A stretch of DNA of 64,000 nucleotides from Sphingobacteriales bacterium (GCA_016700115.1 CP064999.1:3968001-4032000); one strand, 5' to 3'. Shown: positions 9,037 through 18,579, numbered from the stretch's first letter. Numbers and translations: made by a program. The notes: generated from the letters alone by a model not told the origin.

Positions 9037-9388
9037 AAAAAAGAATTAGATGTGAATAAAATTGTTTTTTGTTGCTGCAAAAGTAAGGCGATAAATGATG
9101 AACCATCAACCAAATTCCAACTAAAATAAACATTCAGCATGAAATTTATTTGCCGGAAACGTTTGAAAACAAAGGATTTGAAATGGAAAACGGTAAATTT
9201 GCAGATGCGGATTTTGAAAGAAAAATTTAGGTGGCAAACGTGTTTTTTTGATGTAAATATCAGATTGATTTAACTTCAAAAACTGAAACTGCCTGATTTA
9301 GATGTAACCATTCACAGACTTTACAAAACCCACCATACTCAACATTTACCGCATCCGGTTTGTACTTAGGAAGGAAATCAAACACAAC
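9037..9388. other. Intergenic region with a possible gene remnant
   Basis: No complete gene is seen. On the plus strand a frame without an obvious start runs from about 9107 to a TAG at 9228-9230. Its translation (EIYLPETFENKGF ... FADADFERKI) has a composition more like a real protein than the surroundings, so it may be the tail of a decayed gene. Otherwise the stretch is AT-rich and holds the divergent upstream regions of the lipoprotein and of the next gene. Confidence 0.3.
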
Positions 9389-10039
9389 ATGAAATATAAA
9401 GTTAAGATTTTACTGTTTTTACCCCTGCTTTTTTTTGCTTTTGCCCTGCATGGTCAAAACCATTCCGGCAAATGTATAAAAAAGAGTTTCAAAACTTACC
9501 GAAACGCTTTAATGGAGGAAAATGGTAAAAAAGCAACCCAAAGAGTAGCCAAACCAACCATAGAGTATTACGGGAAAATGTTGGAACATGCCCGTTATTC
9601 AGACAGCATCACGCTAAGCAGTCTGCCATTAATTGACAAGTTGATGGTCATTAGTTTCAGAAATAGAGTGCCTTCGGGCAAACTTATGAAAATCAGCCCC
9701 AAACAATCGGTTGTTTATGCAATTGACAAAGGAATGGTCGGAAAAGAAGGCCTTTCTGATTTATCGCTGGGTAAAATTACGGTTATCAAAAAGAAAGCAG
9801 AAGCACAATTAGTATTGAACAACGACCCAATTCCGGTCAATTTTGTGTTTTACAAAGAGTGTTTACGCTGGAAAATAGACTTAACCGCATTTTTCCCGTT
9901 GGCAACCATCGCTATCCAACAAACTGCAAAAGATTTGGAAATGAATGAAAACGAGTTGATTCAATTTATCGTTCAATTGGTAGAACCTTATCAGCTTCAT
10001 CCAAAACTATGGATACCGGTTGCAGACTGGAACGAATAA
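9389..10039 (+). CDS. Secreted protein of unknown function
   Basis: This 216-residue protein has a clear signal peptide (residues 1-22, FLPLLFFAFALHGQ). The mature part carries a basic N-terminal stretch (KCIKKSFKTYRNALMEENGKKATQRVAKP) and a mixed alpha/beta body, with a hydrophobic segment WKIDLTAFFPLATIAIQ near 170. I do not recognise a conserved catalytic motif. The pattern of a stress-type periplasmic protein with a helical pair around residues 30-60 would fit, but function cannot be assigned. It converges with the mevalonate gene pair on the other strand, 20 bp away. Confidence 0.6.
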   Translation: MKYKVKILLFLPLLFFAFALHGQNHSGKCIKKSFKTYRNALMEENGKKATQRVAKPTIEYYGKMLEHARYSDSITLSSLPLIDKLMVISFRNRVPSGKLMKISPKQSVVYAIDKGMVGKEGLSDLSLGKITVIKKKAEAQLVLNNDPIPVNFVFYKECLRWKIDLTAFFPLATIAIQQTAKDLEMNENELIQFIVQLVEPYQLHPKLWIPVADWNE

Positions 10040-10059
10040 CAGGAAAAGAACAGCCGGAT

Positions 10060-11040
10060 TTACCTCCCTCCTATTTCGATTTCTTTAACATTATTCCTGC
10101 CCAATTCTTCAACTATACCTTGAAAATCAGGGGTAATTCCAAGCACATATCCACCGCCGCCTGCACCGCAAAGTTTTAATACATAGCGTTTACCGGCAAG
10201 CCCTTTTTCCCATAATGGCAGCATTGAAACAGGAATCATTTCCAAAAAGTTATTGAGCTGAAATTCAGACAATAACACTGCGTTTTCAAATAACAGCGAT
10301 TCGTCATTATTCAGCAAAGCAGCAATACAATGGTTGTTATATCTGTTCAGGTTTTCTTTACACCGGAGGCTAAAATCAGGTTGTTTCATTTTATTGACAA
10401 ACAAAGGAACCAAACCCGAATCGGACGGACGTTTTTGATGGGTATCATAGAGGAAAAAAGATAAATTCCGGCGCACAACTTTTGACAGACTAATCTGTGC
10501 AATTCTATCTGCCGATTGAATGAGCAATGGAAAGTTCAGATAACTGACCAAAGGGTCAATGCCCGAACTTTTTCCATGAAAAAAAGCCTCCATTTCAGCA
10601 AATACATCTCTCAGCATAGCAAAATCAACAGGTTCTACCCCCTCATTGCTGCAAACAAAAGGGTTGAGTGCATAATTTTTATAGACTGCTGCTGTCAAAG
10701 CCCCCGAACTTCCCAAACCATAACCCTGCGGAATCGTAGAATTAAAATAAAGCCCTTGTCTGACCTCTGTTTGGAACTTATTCAAATCAAAACCGCAGGA
10801 CAATGCGTTGTTTTCCTGTAAATTTTGCAGATACTCACAAAAGCCACGCAACATATCGTTTGAAGAAGATATTTCAGGACTGCGCCTCCATACGTTTGTT
10901 CGGGCAGACGATAAGATTCCTCCAAAATCCGGCAATGGGATGGCAAGTCCCTGTCCTCCGGTAACGATGCTATATTCGCCAAACAACAATAATTTAGCCG
11001 GAAAAAACAAATAAGTATGGGGTATTTGCAGGTTTGCCAT
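10060..11040 (-). CDS. mvk: GHMP kinase, probable mevalonate kinase
   Basis: This is a 326-residue GHMP-family kinase that most likely phosphorylates mevalonate for isoprenoid synthesis. Motif 1 is visible at the N terminus (FFPAKLLLFGEYSIVTGG), motif 2 as GYGLGSSGALTAAVY, the catalytic aspartate region as HGKSSGIDPLVSY, and motif 3 as LCGAGGGGYVLGI. I chose the ATG at 11040; the longer frame would need a TTG at 11082 and adds 14 residues with no family resemblance. The gene directly follows diphosphomevalonate decarboxylase on the same strand, which is the main reason to prefer mevalonate kinase over other GHMP substrates. Phosphomevalonate kinase is the alternative. Confidence 0.8.
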   Translation of the reverse strand: MANLQIPHTYLFFPAKLLLFGEYSIVTGGQGLAIPLPDFGGILSSARTNVWRRSPEISSSNDMLRGFCEYLQNLQENNALSCGFDLNKFQTEVRQGLYFNSTIPQGYGLGSSGALTAAVYKNYALNPFVCSNEGVEPVDFAMLRDVFAEMEAFFHGKSSGIDPLVSYLNFPLLIQSADRIAQISLSKVVRRNLSFFLYDTHQKRPSDSGLVPLFVNKMKQPDFSLRCKENLNRYNNHCIAALLNNDESLLFENAVLLSEFQLNNFLEMIPVSMLPLWEKGLAGKRYVLKLCGAGGGGYVLGITPDFQGIVEELGRNNVKEIEIGGR

Positions 11041-11088
11041 CCAAAAAAGGGAATGATATGATTGATGTCTTTGAGGGTGCAAACAACA

Positions 11089-12171
11089 TTATAAAAGTTG
11101 CACCGGCCCATCTCCGGCTTGATCCCAAATGCAGTAATTATCATCGCAGTATTTCAGCAATTCTGATTGGATAAACTGCTCTGTTTGAGTTTTAAAGGAT
11201 GGAGGATATAATACATGCACATTCGGGCCGGCATCTAAGGTAAAGCATACCGGAATTTTTGTCTCTTGTCTGAACCGTCTGATTTCGGAAATGACTGCTA
11301 ACGTGCCGGGTTTCATCAAAATAAAAGAAGGGTTTGAACACATCATCAAAGCGTGAAGTTCAAGCGCTTCTAATTCGACAATATCTGCAAATTCGTCTAA
11401 AGCGGAGGATTGTAAAATCTGGTCCAATGCGATCAAATGTTGATGAGCAGATTTATATCTGATTAGTGCATAAGGATTTTGTTCCATCAACCCATGTCCT
11501 GCGCGGCTTGAAACACTTTTTTCACTGCTGCTGATGATTAAAATGGCATCGCAATAGTTTTGAAAAACAGGAGACAAGTACTGACCGTAAGGAATGGCAT
11601 AGTCCTGAGATGAAGCAGGCAGAACACTAAAATTGCCCCAAACTGCTGCCTGTGGAAATACAGACCTACAGGCACTTCCCGATCCCAAACGCGAATAATA
11701 AGAGGCCTTTTGCAAGAACATCACTTCATCTGCCTCTGACAACGCCCCTTCCATTTTTTTATCCAACGAACACAGACATAAAGCCAATGCGCTCATTCCA
11801 GAAGCCGAGGAAGCAATTCCGGATGAATGAGGAAAAGAATTGGAAGATCTGATTTCAAGATGATGATTGGCTAAAAAAGGAAAATCATCGAGCAGAGTTT
11901 GTAAATAAGCTGAGATTTTTTTAGCAAACGAAGGGTTAGGGTGGTCGTGAAACAGAAAGTTCAAACTAATGGGTTGACTTTTCTCAACCTGAGACTGACG
12001 TGGACGAACAGCAACTTTTGTTTCAGTACAGGATTGGGATAAAGTAAAACTTAGCGATGGATTTTGAGGATACTGATTGCCATATTTACCCCAATATTTT
12101 ACCAAAGCAATGTTTGAAGGACTTCTCCACGAAACAGCGTGGGTAAATTCGCTACCGGGCAAAATTTGCAT
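11089..12171 (-). CDS. mvaD: Diphosphomevalonate decarboxylase
   Basis: This 360-residue enzyme converts mevalonate 5-diphosphate to isopentenyl diphosphate with ATP and loss of CO2. Diagnostic segments are SPSNIALVKYWGKYGNQ near the N terminus, the substrate/ATP loop HSSGIASSASGMSALALC, and SRLGSGSACRSVF. A C-terminal region with FTLDAGPNVHVLYPP matches the lower part of the active site in this family. Length is normal. It lies upstream of, and in the same direction as, the GHMP kinase with about 50 bp between, so the two probably form an operon in the mevalonate route rather than the MEP route. Confidence 0.93.
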   Translation of the reverse strand: MQILPGSEFTHAVSWRSPSNIALVKYWGKYGNQYPQNPSLSFTLSQSCTETKVAVRPRQSQVEKSQPISLNFLFHDHPNPSFAKKISAYLQTLLDDFPFLANHHLEIRSSNSFPHSSGIASSASGMSALALCLCSLDKKMEGALSEADEVMFLQKASYYSRLGSGSACRSVFPQAAVWGNFSVLPASSQDYAIPYGQYLSPVFQNYCDAILIISSSEKSVSSRAGHGLMEQNPYALIRYKSAHQHLIALDQILQSSALDEFADIVELEALELHALMMCSNPSFILMKPGTLAVISEIRRFRQETKIPVCFTLDAGPNVHVLYPPSFKTQTEQFIQSELLKYCDDNYCIWDQAGDGPVQLL

Positions 12172-12225
12172 AACATTATCGTTGTCTGTAAACCGGGTTA
12201 AAGACTCATTAAACTTGAAAGAAAA

Positions 12226-13248
12226 TTACTCCGGAGTGTTTCCGCCGGGTTGTTCGTTGTTCGGAGTATCCTGAATAGGCAAATTTTCCGGATTGTTTCC
12301 GTCATTGCCTTCGGGAAATACAGGGTTAACCGGGTTTTCGGGAATTGGAGTTGCCGAGTTATCGAGTGTGCGGTAAATTTCATCCAATTTTGGCATTAAG
12401 ATAATTTCGGTTCTGCGGTTTTTCGATTTCCCATCTGAATCTTCATTTGAAGCAACAGGAAAAAATTCACCTCTTCCTGATGCCAGAATACGGGTAGCAT
12501 TCACTCCATATTGTTCCGATAAAATCCGGGTTACAGTGGTTGCCCGGTAAACACTTAAATCCCAGTTGTCTTTATATATGGCAGTTTTAATCGGCACATT
12601 ATCGGTATGCCCTTCAACAATGATGTCTATTTCGGGATTGCGGTTCATTACATCGGCTAATTTTGACAGCGCAAACTTTCCGATTTCATCCACTTCTGCC
12701 TGACCGGATTTGAAAAGCAATTTTTCGGACATGGAAACATAGACCTTTCCGTCTTTTCGGATGATTTGCAAATCTTCGGATGAAAAACCGATTAATGCAG
12801 TTCTGAGATGTTCAATCAACGTTCTTTGAGCAGCTTCTTTGCGGTCAATGGCCATTTGCAATTCCTGCACCAAATGCTCGCGCTCTTTGAGTTTCGTTTC
12901 TTTTTCATACAAATCTTTTTCGTATGCTCTCAGTTCAATACGGTTTTGATTGAGCTGTTCGCTTAACTGCAATGCTGTTTGTGTACTCGATGCCCTTAAA
13001 TCGCTGTATTGTACGCTGAGATTTCGAAATGAATTGCCTAAAAAAGTGGTATCGTTTTTTAGACGTTTAATCATTCCTTCAAGATTGTCAATTCTTTGTT
13101 GTGCGTTTATTCGGTCTGCCAATGCTACGTTTTTATCATATTCCATTGCTTTATATTTTTTGGCAGAAACACAACTGCTCAGATTGATGAAAATAAGCAG
13201 GGATATAAAAACCGGTAAAAATTTATACAATCTATGAACGGACAACAT
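12226..13248 (-). CDS. OmpA-family peptidoglycan-associated lipoprotein with coiled coil
   Basis: This is a 340-residue outer membrane lipoprotein. The signal peptide ends in the lipobox LSSC (cysteine about residue 25). Residues 35-160 are predicted coiled coil (NLEGMIKRLKND, QLNQNRIELRAYEKDLYEKE). The C-terminal OmpA domain (about 165-295) has the peptidoglycan-binding residues in NWDLSVYRA and NRRTEI and the motif VEGHTDNVP. A Pro/Asn-rich tail of about 45 residues follows. It would tether the outer membrane to the cell wall. I use the ATG at 13248 because the signal peptide starts there; the upstream extension to 13341 has no family support. Confidence 0.88.
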   Translation of the reverse strand: MLSVHRLYKFLPVFISLLIFINLSSCVSAKKYKAMEYDKNVALADRINAQQRIDNLEGMIKRLKNDTTFLGNSFRNLSVQYSDLRASSTQTALQLSEQLNQNRIELRAYEKDLYEKETKLKEREHLVQELQMAIDRKEAAQRTLIEHLRTALIGFSSEDLQIIRKDGKVYVSMSEKLLFKSGQAEVDEIGKFALSKLADVMNRNPEIDIIVEGHTDNVPIKTAIYKDNWDLSVYRATTVTRILSEQYGVNATRILASGRGEFFPVASNEDSDGKSKNRRTEIILMPKLDEIYRTLDNSATPIPENPVNPVFPEGNDGNNPENLPIQDTPNNEQPGGNTPE

Positions 13249-13323
13249 AATCAGATAATTTGAATGCAATAAATGCGGGGATTTGCGCACAAAAGTAGTA
13301 ATTTTTTTGATGATTGAACATAA

Positions 13324-13357
13324 TAAAGCCCCAAAAGGCAAATGCTTTGGGGCTTTA
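13324..13357 (-). terminator. Hairpin terminator between two minus-strand genes
   Basis: A perfect 12-bp stem (324-335 with 346-357, core AAGCCCCAAA) closes a 10-base loop. It lies just downstream of the T9SS protein gene that ends at 13383 and upstream of the OmpA gene start. The T run that follows on the minus strand is short, so termination may be partial. Confidence 0.6.
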
Positions 13358-13382
13358 ACAATTAATGAAAAGAATGTTCAGT

Positions 13383-14096
13383 TTACCTGGCTTTGGTAAA
13401 TAATTTTGAGGTAATAAAATCATGGGATTCGTCATACATATAAACGAAATACATGCCGGGCTCTAAATTGCCGGCTTCCATGACAAACGGATAAAAACTG
13501 TTGTAAACAGAATAAGAAGCTACCTTTGAACCTATCAGGTTAAATACCTCAATATACTTGACATTGGTTTGATCGTTAAAATTGATGTTCAAACGGTCAA
13601 TAACCGGATTGGGATAGAGTTTAATTTCAGATTGGTAGGGGGTTGAAATCCCGACTGAAAAGGCATCACAACGATAAGTGGCACTCAGGTTTAAAGCGCT
13701 GTTTTCTGCAACGGTTACCGAAAGAGAAACAATACCATATCCGGGGCCAATGCTTGCTTCGTTGGATTGAAAATGAACATCGAGGATTGAAGATTCTCCC
13801 GGAGGAATGGTGATGGTGTTATAATTGACACCGGGTGCCCAACAGGTAATTTTATCACAGACCAAAGAACGCCAGTTTGTGCCGAATAACTCGTTGGAAG
13901 TTCTTGTCCAGGTAACGGTTAAGGTTTGTGAAGTTGTGTTGGTTAAAGAAGCATGAGCCACAAGTTCATATACATCAGCGGTTCCCGAAATTTGGATAAG
14001 TTCCGTTGGTTCGGGGTTCATCACCAAACTTCCGCCCTGGGCATAAACCTGATGAAAGGTTAAAAAAGCTAAAACCGCAAGTAATATATTTTTCAT
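13383..14096 (-). CDS. Secreted T9SS cargo protein, unknown function
   Basis: This 237-residue protein has a signal peptide (1-19, ending HQVYAQ), one beta-sandwich-like domain (about 25-145) and a T9SS type A C-terminal domain starting at SEIKLYPNPVIDRLNINF and ending with a FVYMYDES-type last strand. The central domain carries a pair of cysteines in CDKITCWAPG. No catalytic motif is recognised. The family resembles short Bacteroidota surface proteins in which a single Ig-like fold is secreted. The terminator at 13324-13357 follows it. Confidence 0.75.
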   Translation of the reverse strand: MKNILLAVLAFLTFHQVYAQGGSLVMNPEPTELIQISGTADVYELVAHASLTNTTSQTLTVTWTRTSNELFGTNWRSLVCDKITCWAPGVNYNTITIPPGESSILDVHFQSNEASIGPGYGIVSLSVTVAENSALNLSATYRCDAFSVGISTPYQSEIKLYPNPVIDRLNINFNDQTNVKYIEVFNLIGSKVASYSVYNSFYPFVMEAGNLEPGMYFVYMYDESHDFITSKLFTKAR

Positions 14097-14368
14097 AACC
14101 GGACTTTTTTTATGATTAGAAGGATTTTTTATAGAATTAATAATTAGACAATAACATTTACCAAAAGTTTAGCTTAACTTTACAGCCGAAAATCACGACA
14201 AAAATACAACGTTTTTTTAAGTTTTTGTAATTTTATTTGTCGGAGTAATGACTTAAACTTACAAGACTTTTCAAAAACGCTAAAAAACTCAACCAATAAG
14301 CCCTAACTTTGCTTATCCAACAACTTTAACACCTCATTTAATTATCTTTTTTAAAAAAATTTTTCAAC

Positions 14369-16528
14369 ATGAAAAGAATACTACAATTAGCAAGTCTGCT
14401 AATCGTCTTTACCGTTTTCAGCAATAATATCTTTGCTCAGTGTGGAGTCGGTGAATCACAATTAACGGTTACCATCAAAACCGATAATTACCCCGATGAA
14501 ACCACCTGGCGTGTTGTGAATTATGCCGATGGCTCGGTTTTGGCAAGCGGCGGACCTTACGCAGCAGCTAATACTGTTTATACCAGTAATGTTTGCGCAC
14601 CGAATACTGCCACTATTCAATTTGAAATTTTTGATGCCTATGGCGATGGTATTTGCTGCGGATTTGGAACCGGTTACTACAATATTATGTCAGGTTCTAC
14701 TACCCTGATCAACGGTGGTGAATTTGCAGCCGAAGAAACAAAATTGTTTGCGGTAAATCCTCAGACCAAAGACTTGCTGATTAAGCAAATTTCCATGCAG
14801 GATTATGTGCTTGCCGGTAACAAACAAATTCCGGTTGTTATTTATAACCTTGGAACAACTCAGGTTACCAGTTTTGACCTGAATTACAGGGTAAACGGTG
14901 GCGCTGTCCAAACTCAAACCGGCGTAACGGCTACCATTGCCCCCGGTGCTCAATACAATTTAACACACAGCACCCCCTGGTTGGCAGATTTTGGCGGACA
15001 TAACCTCGAAGTTTGGGCTTCAAACATTGACGGTGTTGCAGATATGAATCCCGAAAACGACATAAAAACCAAAAGTATTTATGCCGCTTTTGAATTAGGC
15101 GACCGTACTGTGCTCATCGAACACTTTACTCAGGCATCCTGCGGACCTTGTGCAGCTCAAAATCCTGCTATGCAGGCTATTTTGAACAATCAGGTAAACG
15201 TTGGTAAATATGCCCACATTTCTTATCATACTTCATGGCCCGGTTATGACCCCATGTATAATCAAAATACAGCCGACCCTGACGCACGAGTGGACTATTA
15301 CAATATCACCGGTGTTCCGGGTGTAATTATGGAAGGGGTTAAAAAAGGTGCGCCTTCAATGGTTACAACTGCTGCAATCACCGACTGGAAAAATATTCCC
15401 GCTACCCATGTTATCAGAGTAGAAGAAAGTTTTACTTCAGCTACAGTTGTTTCAATCAGTGTAACCATCACCTCTTTGGTAGATATGGCTCCCGGTAACT
15501 ATAAGTTGCATTTGGAACTGATTGAAAATATGGTGAGTTATGCCACCGCTCCCGGATCAAACGGCGAAAAAGATTTCCCCAATGTTCTGAGAAAAATGCT
15601 TCCTAATTCAGGAGGTACTACTGTCCCTGCATTAACCGCCGGCGAAACCTTCTCCATAACTCAGTCTTATACCATTCCTTCTTATGTAAATGCATCTCAA
15701 CTTCGTACAGTCGTATTTATTCAGGAAAATACCACAAAAGCGGTTTTGCAAACATTTAAAGCACCCGCTGCAACCGGAACAAATAGCTATGAAGAATCAA
15801 ATACCGTAAGTTTGTTAAATTCAGCAATCACCCCAAGTTGCGGCGATGGTAACAACGGTAGTATTACCCTTTCTTTAGCAAGTGGCGCAGATGCGCTTGT
15901 TTATTATCTGTGGACTAGCGGAGAAACCGAATCAACTATTTCTAACCTTGCTCCCGGTTTTTACTCAGCCTCCGTTTATAGCCTCGCAACCAACGATTTG
16001 CTTAAAACGTATGTGTTTGAAGTAACCCAAACCACACCATTTAACCTCGCTATGAACAGTGTAAGCAGCGCCGGTTCAGCCAACAATGGGATCGCTTCTG
16101 TTTCTGCTTCAAGCGGACAAGCACCTTATACCTATTTGTGGAACACCGGTCAAACCAGCCCCACTGTTGCAGGTTTAGCACCTGGCGATTATACTGTAAC
16201 CGTTACAGATGCTTCCGGTTGTAGTGTTGTTGGTACTGTTCACGTTGGAGATTCTGTTGGAATCGAAGATGCACAAGCCGGCAAAATTAATTGTTTCCCC
16301 AATCCAGCAAAAGATGCCGCTACGATCGTAATAACCAACGGAACAAGCGCTTCTTCTCAACTTCGTTTGTTGGATGTTACCGGTAAAGTGGTGTTTGAAC
16401 AACAAATCGGCGCAGGTACAAACACGATTAACATCAACACTGCAAAATTAAGCAGTGGTACTTATTTCTATCAGGTAATTGATAACGGCGTAAATCTTGG
16501 AACTCAAAAATTAGTCGTTCTTCACTAA
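14369..16528 (+). CDS. Large T9SS cargo protein with Omp28/thioredoxin-like domain and SprB-like repeats
   Basis: This is a 719-residue exported protein. It has a signal peptide (1-23), then an N-terminal beta domain (about 28-125, with FDAYGDGICCGFGTGYY), an adhesion-type Ig domain (about 130-240), and an Omp28-like thioredoxin-fold domain whose redox motif is C258-G-P-C261 (in FTQASCGPCAAQNP) with the cis-Pro region GVPGVIMEG. Two SprB-like modules (YYLWTSGET and YLWNTGQT) and a T9SS type A sorting domain (INCFPNPAKD ... FYQVIDNG) follow. The CGPC motif suggests thiol chemistry or its structural remnant at the cell surface; substrate is unknown. A strong terminator lies 50 bp downstream. 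Confidence 0.85.
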   Translation: MKRILQLASLLIVFTVFSNNIFAQCGVGESQLTVTIKTDNYPDETTWRVVNYADGSVLASGGPYAAANTVYTSNVCAPNTATIQFEIFDAYGDGICCGFGTGYYNIMSGSTTLINGGEFAAEETKLFAVNPQTKDLLIKQISMQDYVLAGNKQIPVVIYNLGTTQVTSFDLNYRVNGGAVQTQTGVTATIAPGAQYNLTHSTPWLADFGGHNLEVWASNIDGVADMNPENDIKTKSIYAAFELGDRTVLIEHFTQASCGPCAAQNPAMQAILNNQVNVGKYAHISYHTSWPGYDPMYNQNTADPDARVDYYNITGVPGVIMEGVKKGAPSMVTTAAITDWKNIPATHVIRVEESFTSATVVSISVTITSLVDMAPGNYKLHLELIENMVSYATAPGSNGEKDFPNVLRKMLPNSGGTTVPALTAGETFSITQSYTIPSYVNASQLRTVVFIQENTTKAVLQTFKAPAATGTNSYEESNTVSLLNSAITPSCGDGNNGSITLSLASGADALVYYLWTSGETESTISNLAPGFYSASVYSLATNDLLKTYVFEVTQTTPFNLAMNSVSSAGSANNGIASVSASSGQAPYTYLWNTGQTSPTVAGLAPGDYTVTVTDASGCSVVGTVHVGDSVGIEDAQAGKINCFPNPAKDAATIVITNGTSASSQLRLLDVTGKVVFEQQIGAGTNTININTAKLSSGTYFYQVIDNGVNLGTQKLVVLH

Positions 16529-16577
16529 TATTCTCGTTTTTTCTGAAAAGCATTAAACCGCTTTGGTTTTAAGAAAA

Positions 16578-16612
16578 GGGGGCATCATATTTTGGTGCTC
16601 CCTTTTTTTTTG
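16578..16612 (+). terminator. Intrinsic terminator after the Omp28-like gene
   Basis: A 9-bp stem with two G-U pairs (578-586 with 594-602, GGGGGCATC against GGTGCTCCC) has a 7-base loop and is followed by at least nine T residues on the plus strand. Confidence 0.85.
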
Positions 16613-16767
16613 TGTTTTTGTGAAAAAATGAACCTAAATAATCATAAATCTTGAAGGAGGTTTAGAATCGCTTTTGGATTGGATTTCCCTGTTTTTGATC
16701 TATCAAAATTGATTTTAAAACCGGCACTACAAAAGTGTTCATGTAGTAAGCCGATTTTTTTAGTGCC

Positions 16768-17075
16768 GCAAAAAAATATTTAGATGTCGTAAATAAATAT
16801 TAAGACACCTTAAAACAATATTAGGATGACTTAAAACAATATTAGGATTCCGCAAAACAATATTAGGATGACGTAAAACAATATTAAGATGCCGCAGAAC
16901 AATATTAGAATGCCGTAAAACAATATTAAGATGTCTCAATACAATATTAGGATTCCGCAAAACAATATTAGGATGCCTCAAAACAATATTAAGATACAGT
17001 AAAACAATATTAAGATGCCACAAAACAATATTAAGATTTCTAAAAATAATATTAAGATACCGAAAAACAATATTA
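16768..17075. repeat. 21-bp periodic repeat array, 15 units, CAATATTA core
   Basis: The core CAATATTA recurs with an exact 21-bp period from 16774 to 17068 (for example C at 16816, 16837, 16858, 16879, 16900, 16921, 16942, 16963, 16984, 17005, 17026 and 17068). The rest of each unit varies (AGGATGACGT, AGGATTCCGC and similar). On the minus strand one frame stays open for 127 codons (17140 to 16760) and reads as heptapeptides N-I-V-L-R-H/N-L/P; the plus strand has stops in all frames. Whether this is a gene or a non-coding array cannot be decided here. Twenty-one base pairs is two turns of B-DNA, so the cores would face the same side of the helix. Confidence 0.85.
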
Positions 17076-17816
17076 AAAAACGGGGGGTTTGGTGAATGTT
17101 TTGCAGAAAGCCTGACAGGAAAAATCAGCATATATCTCATTACAGTGAATCAGTAAACCCTTTGATAATAAAGGCATAGATAAATATTTTGGGATTTTAG
17201 TTAGCTCTGTTGCACATCTCCCCTTAAGACTTGATTAACTGAGGTTGGAATTAGAATCCTTATTTTATCGGTTTTTGGTTTTGTTAAGCGGCTTATCGTA
17301 AGGCGAAAAAATTGAAACCTTATTATCTTAGTAACAAGACGGCTGCAAGTAGTTTGAAAAACCTCATTAACTTATTTCTGATTACGTTTTTAGTGTTACC
17401 CTTTCAGGGTTCTTTGCCGTCTGGTGTTTGTTTGTTACAGTCATTACACCTCTTCAATGTTATATTTTTGACGAGCTTGCCGACCATTCATCACTCTACG
17501 AGCCCACTCAGTTCTTATTGAACACCTAAAAATTACCAAATTTAATTCCTGCCTCACGTTGAGTATAAAGTTATTGAAGGTAAAAATGCCTGTTTTCATA
17601 GCAGAACAGATGTTTACCTGCTCAAACAATGAGCAGAATTTAATTTATTTTAACACAAATATTAATAATAGTTAAATTCAATAACAAAGGGTTTACTTTT
17701 TGATAAGATTTACATCTACTACAACAAGCAAGGAAAATAACCTTTTGAGCCGCCTCCCACCCTCTAACAAAAGTTTAAAGCAAAAAAAAATATTTCACTT
17801 TTTAAAACTAAATGCC
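17076..17816. other. Gene-poor stretch
   Basis: I see no convincing gene. A frame at 17312-17521 (69 codons, hydrophobic middle) has no recognisable relatives and no regulatory context. The frame that would extend the FN3 protein upstream to a TTG at 17700 is not supported. The DNA is AT-rich and contains no tandem repeats or strong hairpins. Confidence 0.4.
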
Positions 17817-18446
17817 ATGAATTATATCTTTAAGATTTCATTAGCATTTTCAAACTACGCCGACTCAACATTAGTATTTTTTACCAATGTTGTTCTAACC
17901 TACACCGCAGCAAGTGTCTTCTTTCCCACTCCTATCCCAACTCTTGCATCCTTGCAAATATTGTATGATGCTTTTATCAATGCCTCAGCAGCAGCAGCTA
18001 CCGGCGGAACAATTCTGACAGAGCAAAAAAAACAGGCAAAAGCTGCTTTAATTGAAGGATTGCGGCAACTCACTCTATATATACAACAAAACGGGAATAA
18101 TGATCCGGCAAGACTCCTTAGCTCAGGGTTTTTTATCACCGGAGGTCCCCGGACCAACTGGCCAATACCATCAACCCCAGTAATTTTAAGCGTTTTAGAT
18201 GGTATATATAGCGGAGGTTTTGTCGTAAAAATCAGCAAAGTAGATTTCGCCTTGATGTATGAACTTCGCTACACAACAGACCCTTTTGGACCCGAGGCTC
18301 GTTGGAATGTTGTTCCTCCAATTACTTCAACCACTTTTAAGGTAAATGGACTTACTGAAGGAACAAAAATTTGGATACAGGTAAGAACTTCAAATTCAAA
18401 AGGCCAAAGCGAATGGAGCGACCCCTTCTATTTTATGGTTCGCTAA
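17817..18446 (+). CDS. Fibronectin type III domain protein
   Basis: This 209-residue protein (from the ATG at 17817) has a helical N-terminal half (about 1-110, with LTEQKKQAKAALIEGLRQLTLYIQQN) and a single fibronectin type III domain at the C terminus (about 115-209), ending in the typical GTKIWIQVRTSNSKGQSEWS strand pair. There is no signal peptide or sorting domain, so it may be cytoplasmic or exported by another route. Proteins with this helical-plus-FN3 layout are common in Bacteroidota but have no established role. The longer frame from a TTG at 17700 adds 39 polar residues and is less likely. A terminator follows directly. Confidence 0.7.
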   Translation: MNYIFKISLAFSNYADSTLVFFTNVVLTYTAASVFFPTPIPTLASLQILYDAFINASAAAATGGTILTEQKKQAKAALIEGLRQLTLYIQQNGNNDPARLLSSGFFITGGPRTNWPIPSTPVILSVLDGIYSGGFVVKISKVDFALMYELRYTTDPFGPEARWNVVPPITSTTFKVNGLTEGTKIWIQVRTSNSKGQSEWSDPFYFMVR

Positions 18447-18483
18447 TCGTCGAACAACAAAAAGGTTAGTTTCTTAGCTTCAT

Positions 18484-18515
18484 AAAGCCCTTGCCCAAAA
18501 CGGCAGGGGCTTTTT
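18484..18515 (+). terminator. Intrinsic terminator after the FN3 gene
   Basis: A 12-bp stem with one G-U pair (484-495 with 502-513) and a 6-base loop is followed by a run of five T residues on the plus strand. Confidence 0.85.
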
Positions 18516-18579
18516 AGTTTCAGTACCAACAGTACGCTTAAATTGTAACGGGAAAAAGCAAACCATGGTTAACAACAAT

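Noticed and set aside
16768..17075. Possible CRISPR array because of regular 21-bp spacing
   Set aside because: The conserved core is only about 8-11 bp and there are no spacer-length unique segments.
16760..17140. Minus-strand frame of 126 codons through the second 21-bp array
   Set aside because: Not listed as a gene because the array has no convincing start region, and the open frame can follow from the period being a multiple of three. It is kept as a finding instead.
17312..17521. Plus-strand frame of 69 codons in the gene-poor stretch
   Set aside because: No recognisable family, no regulatory signal and a composition typical of AT-rich non-coding DNA.
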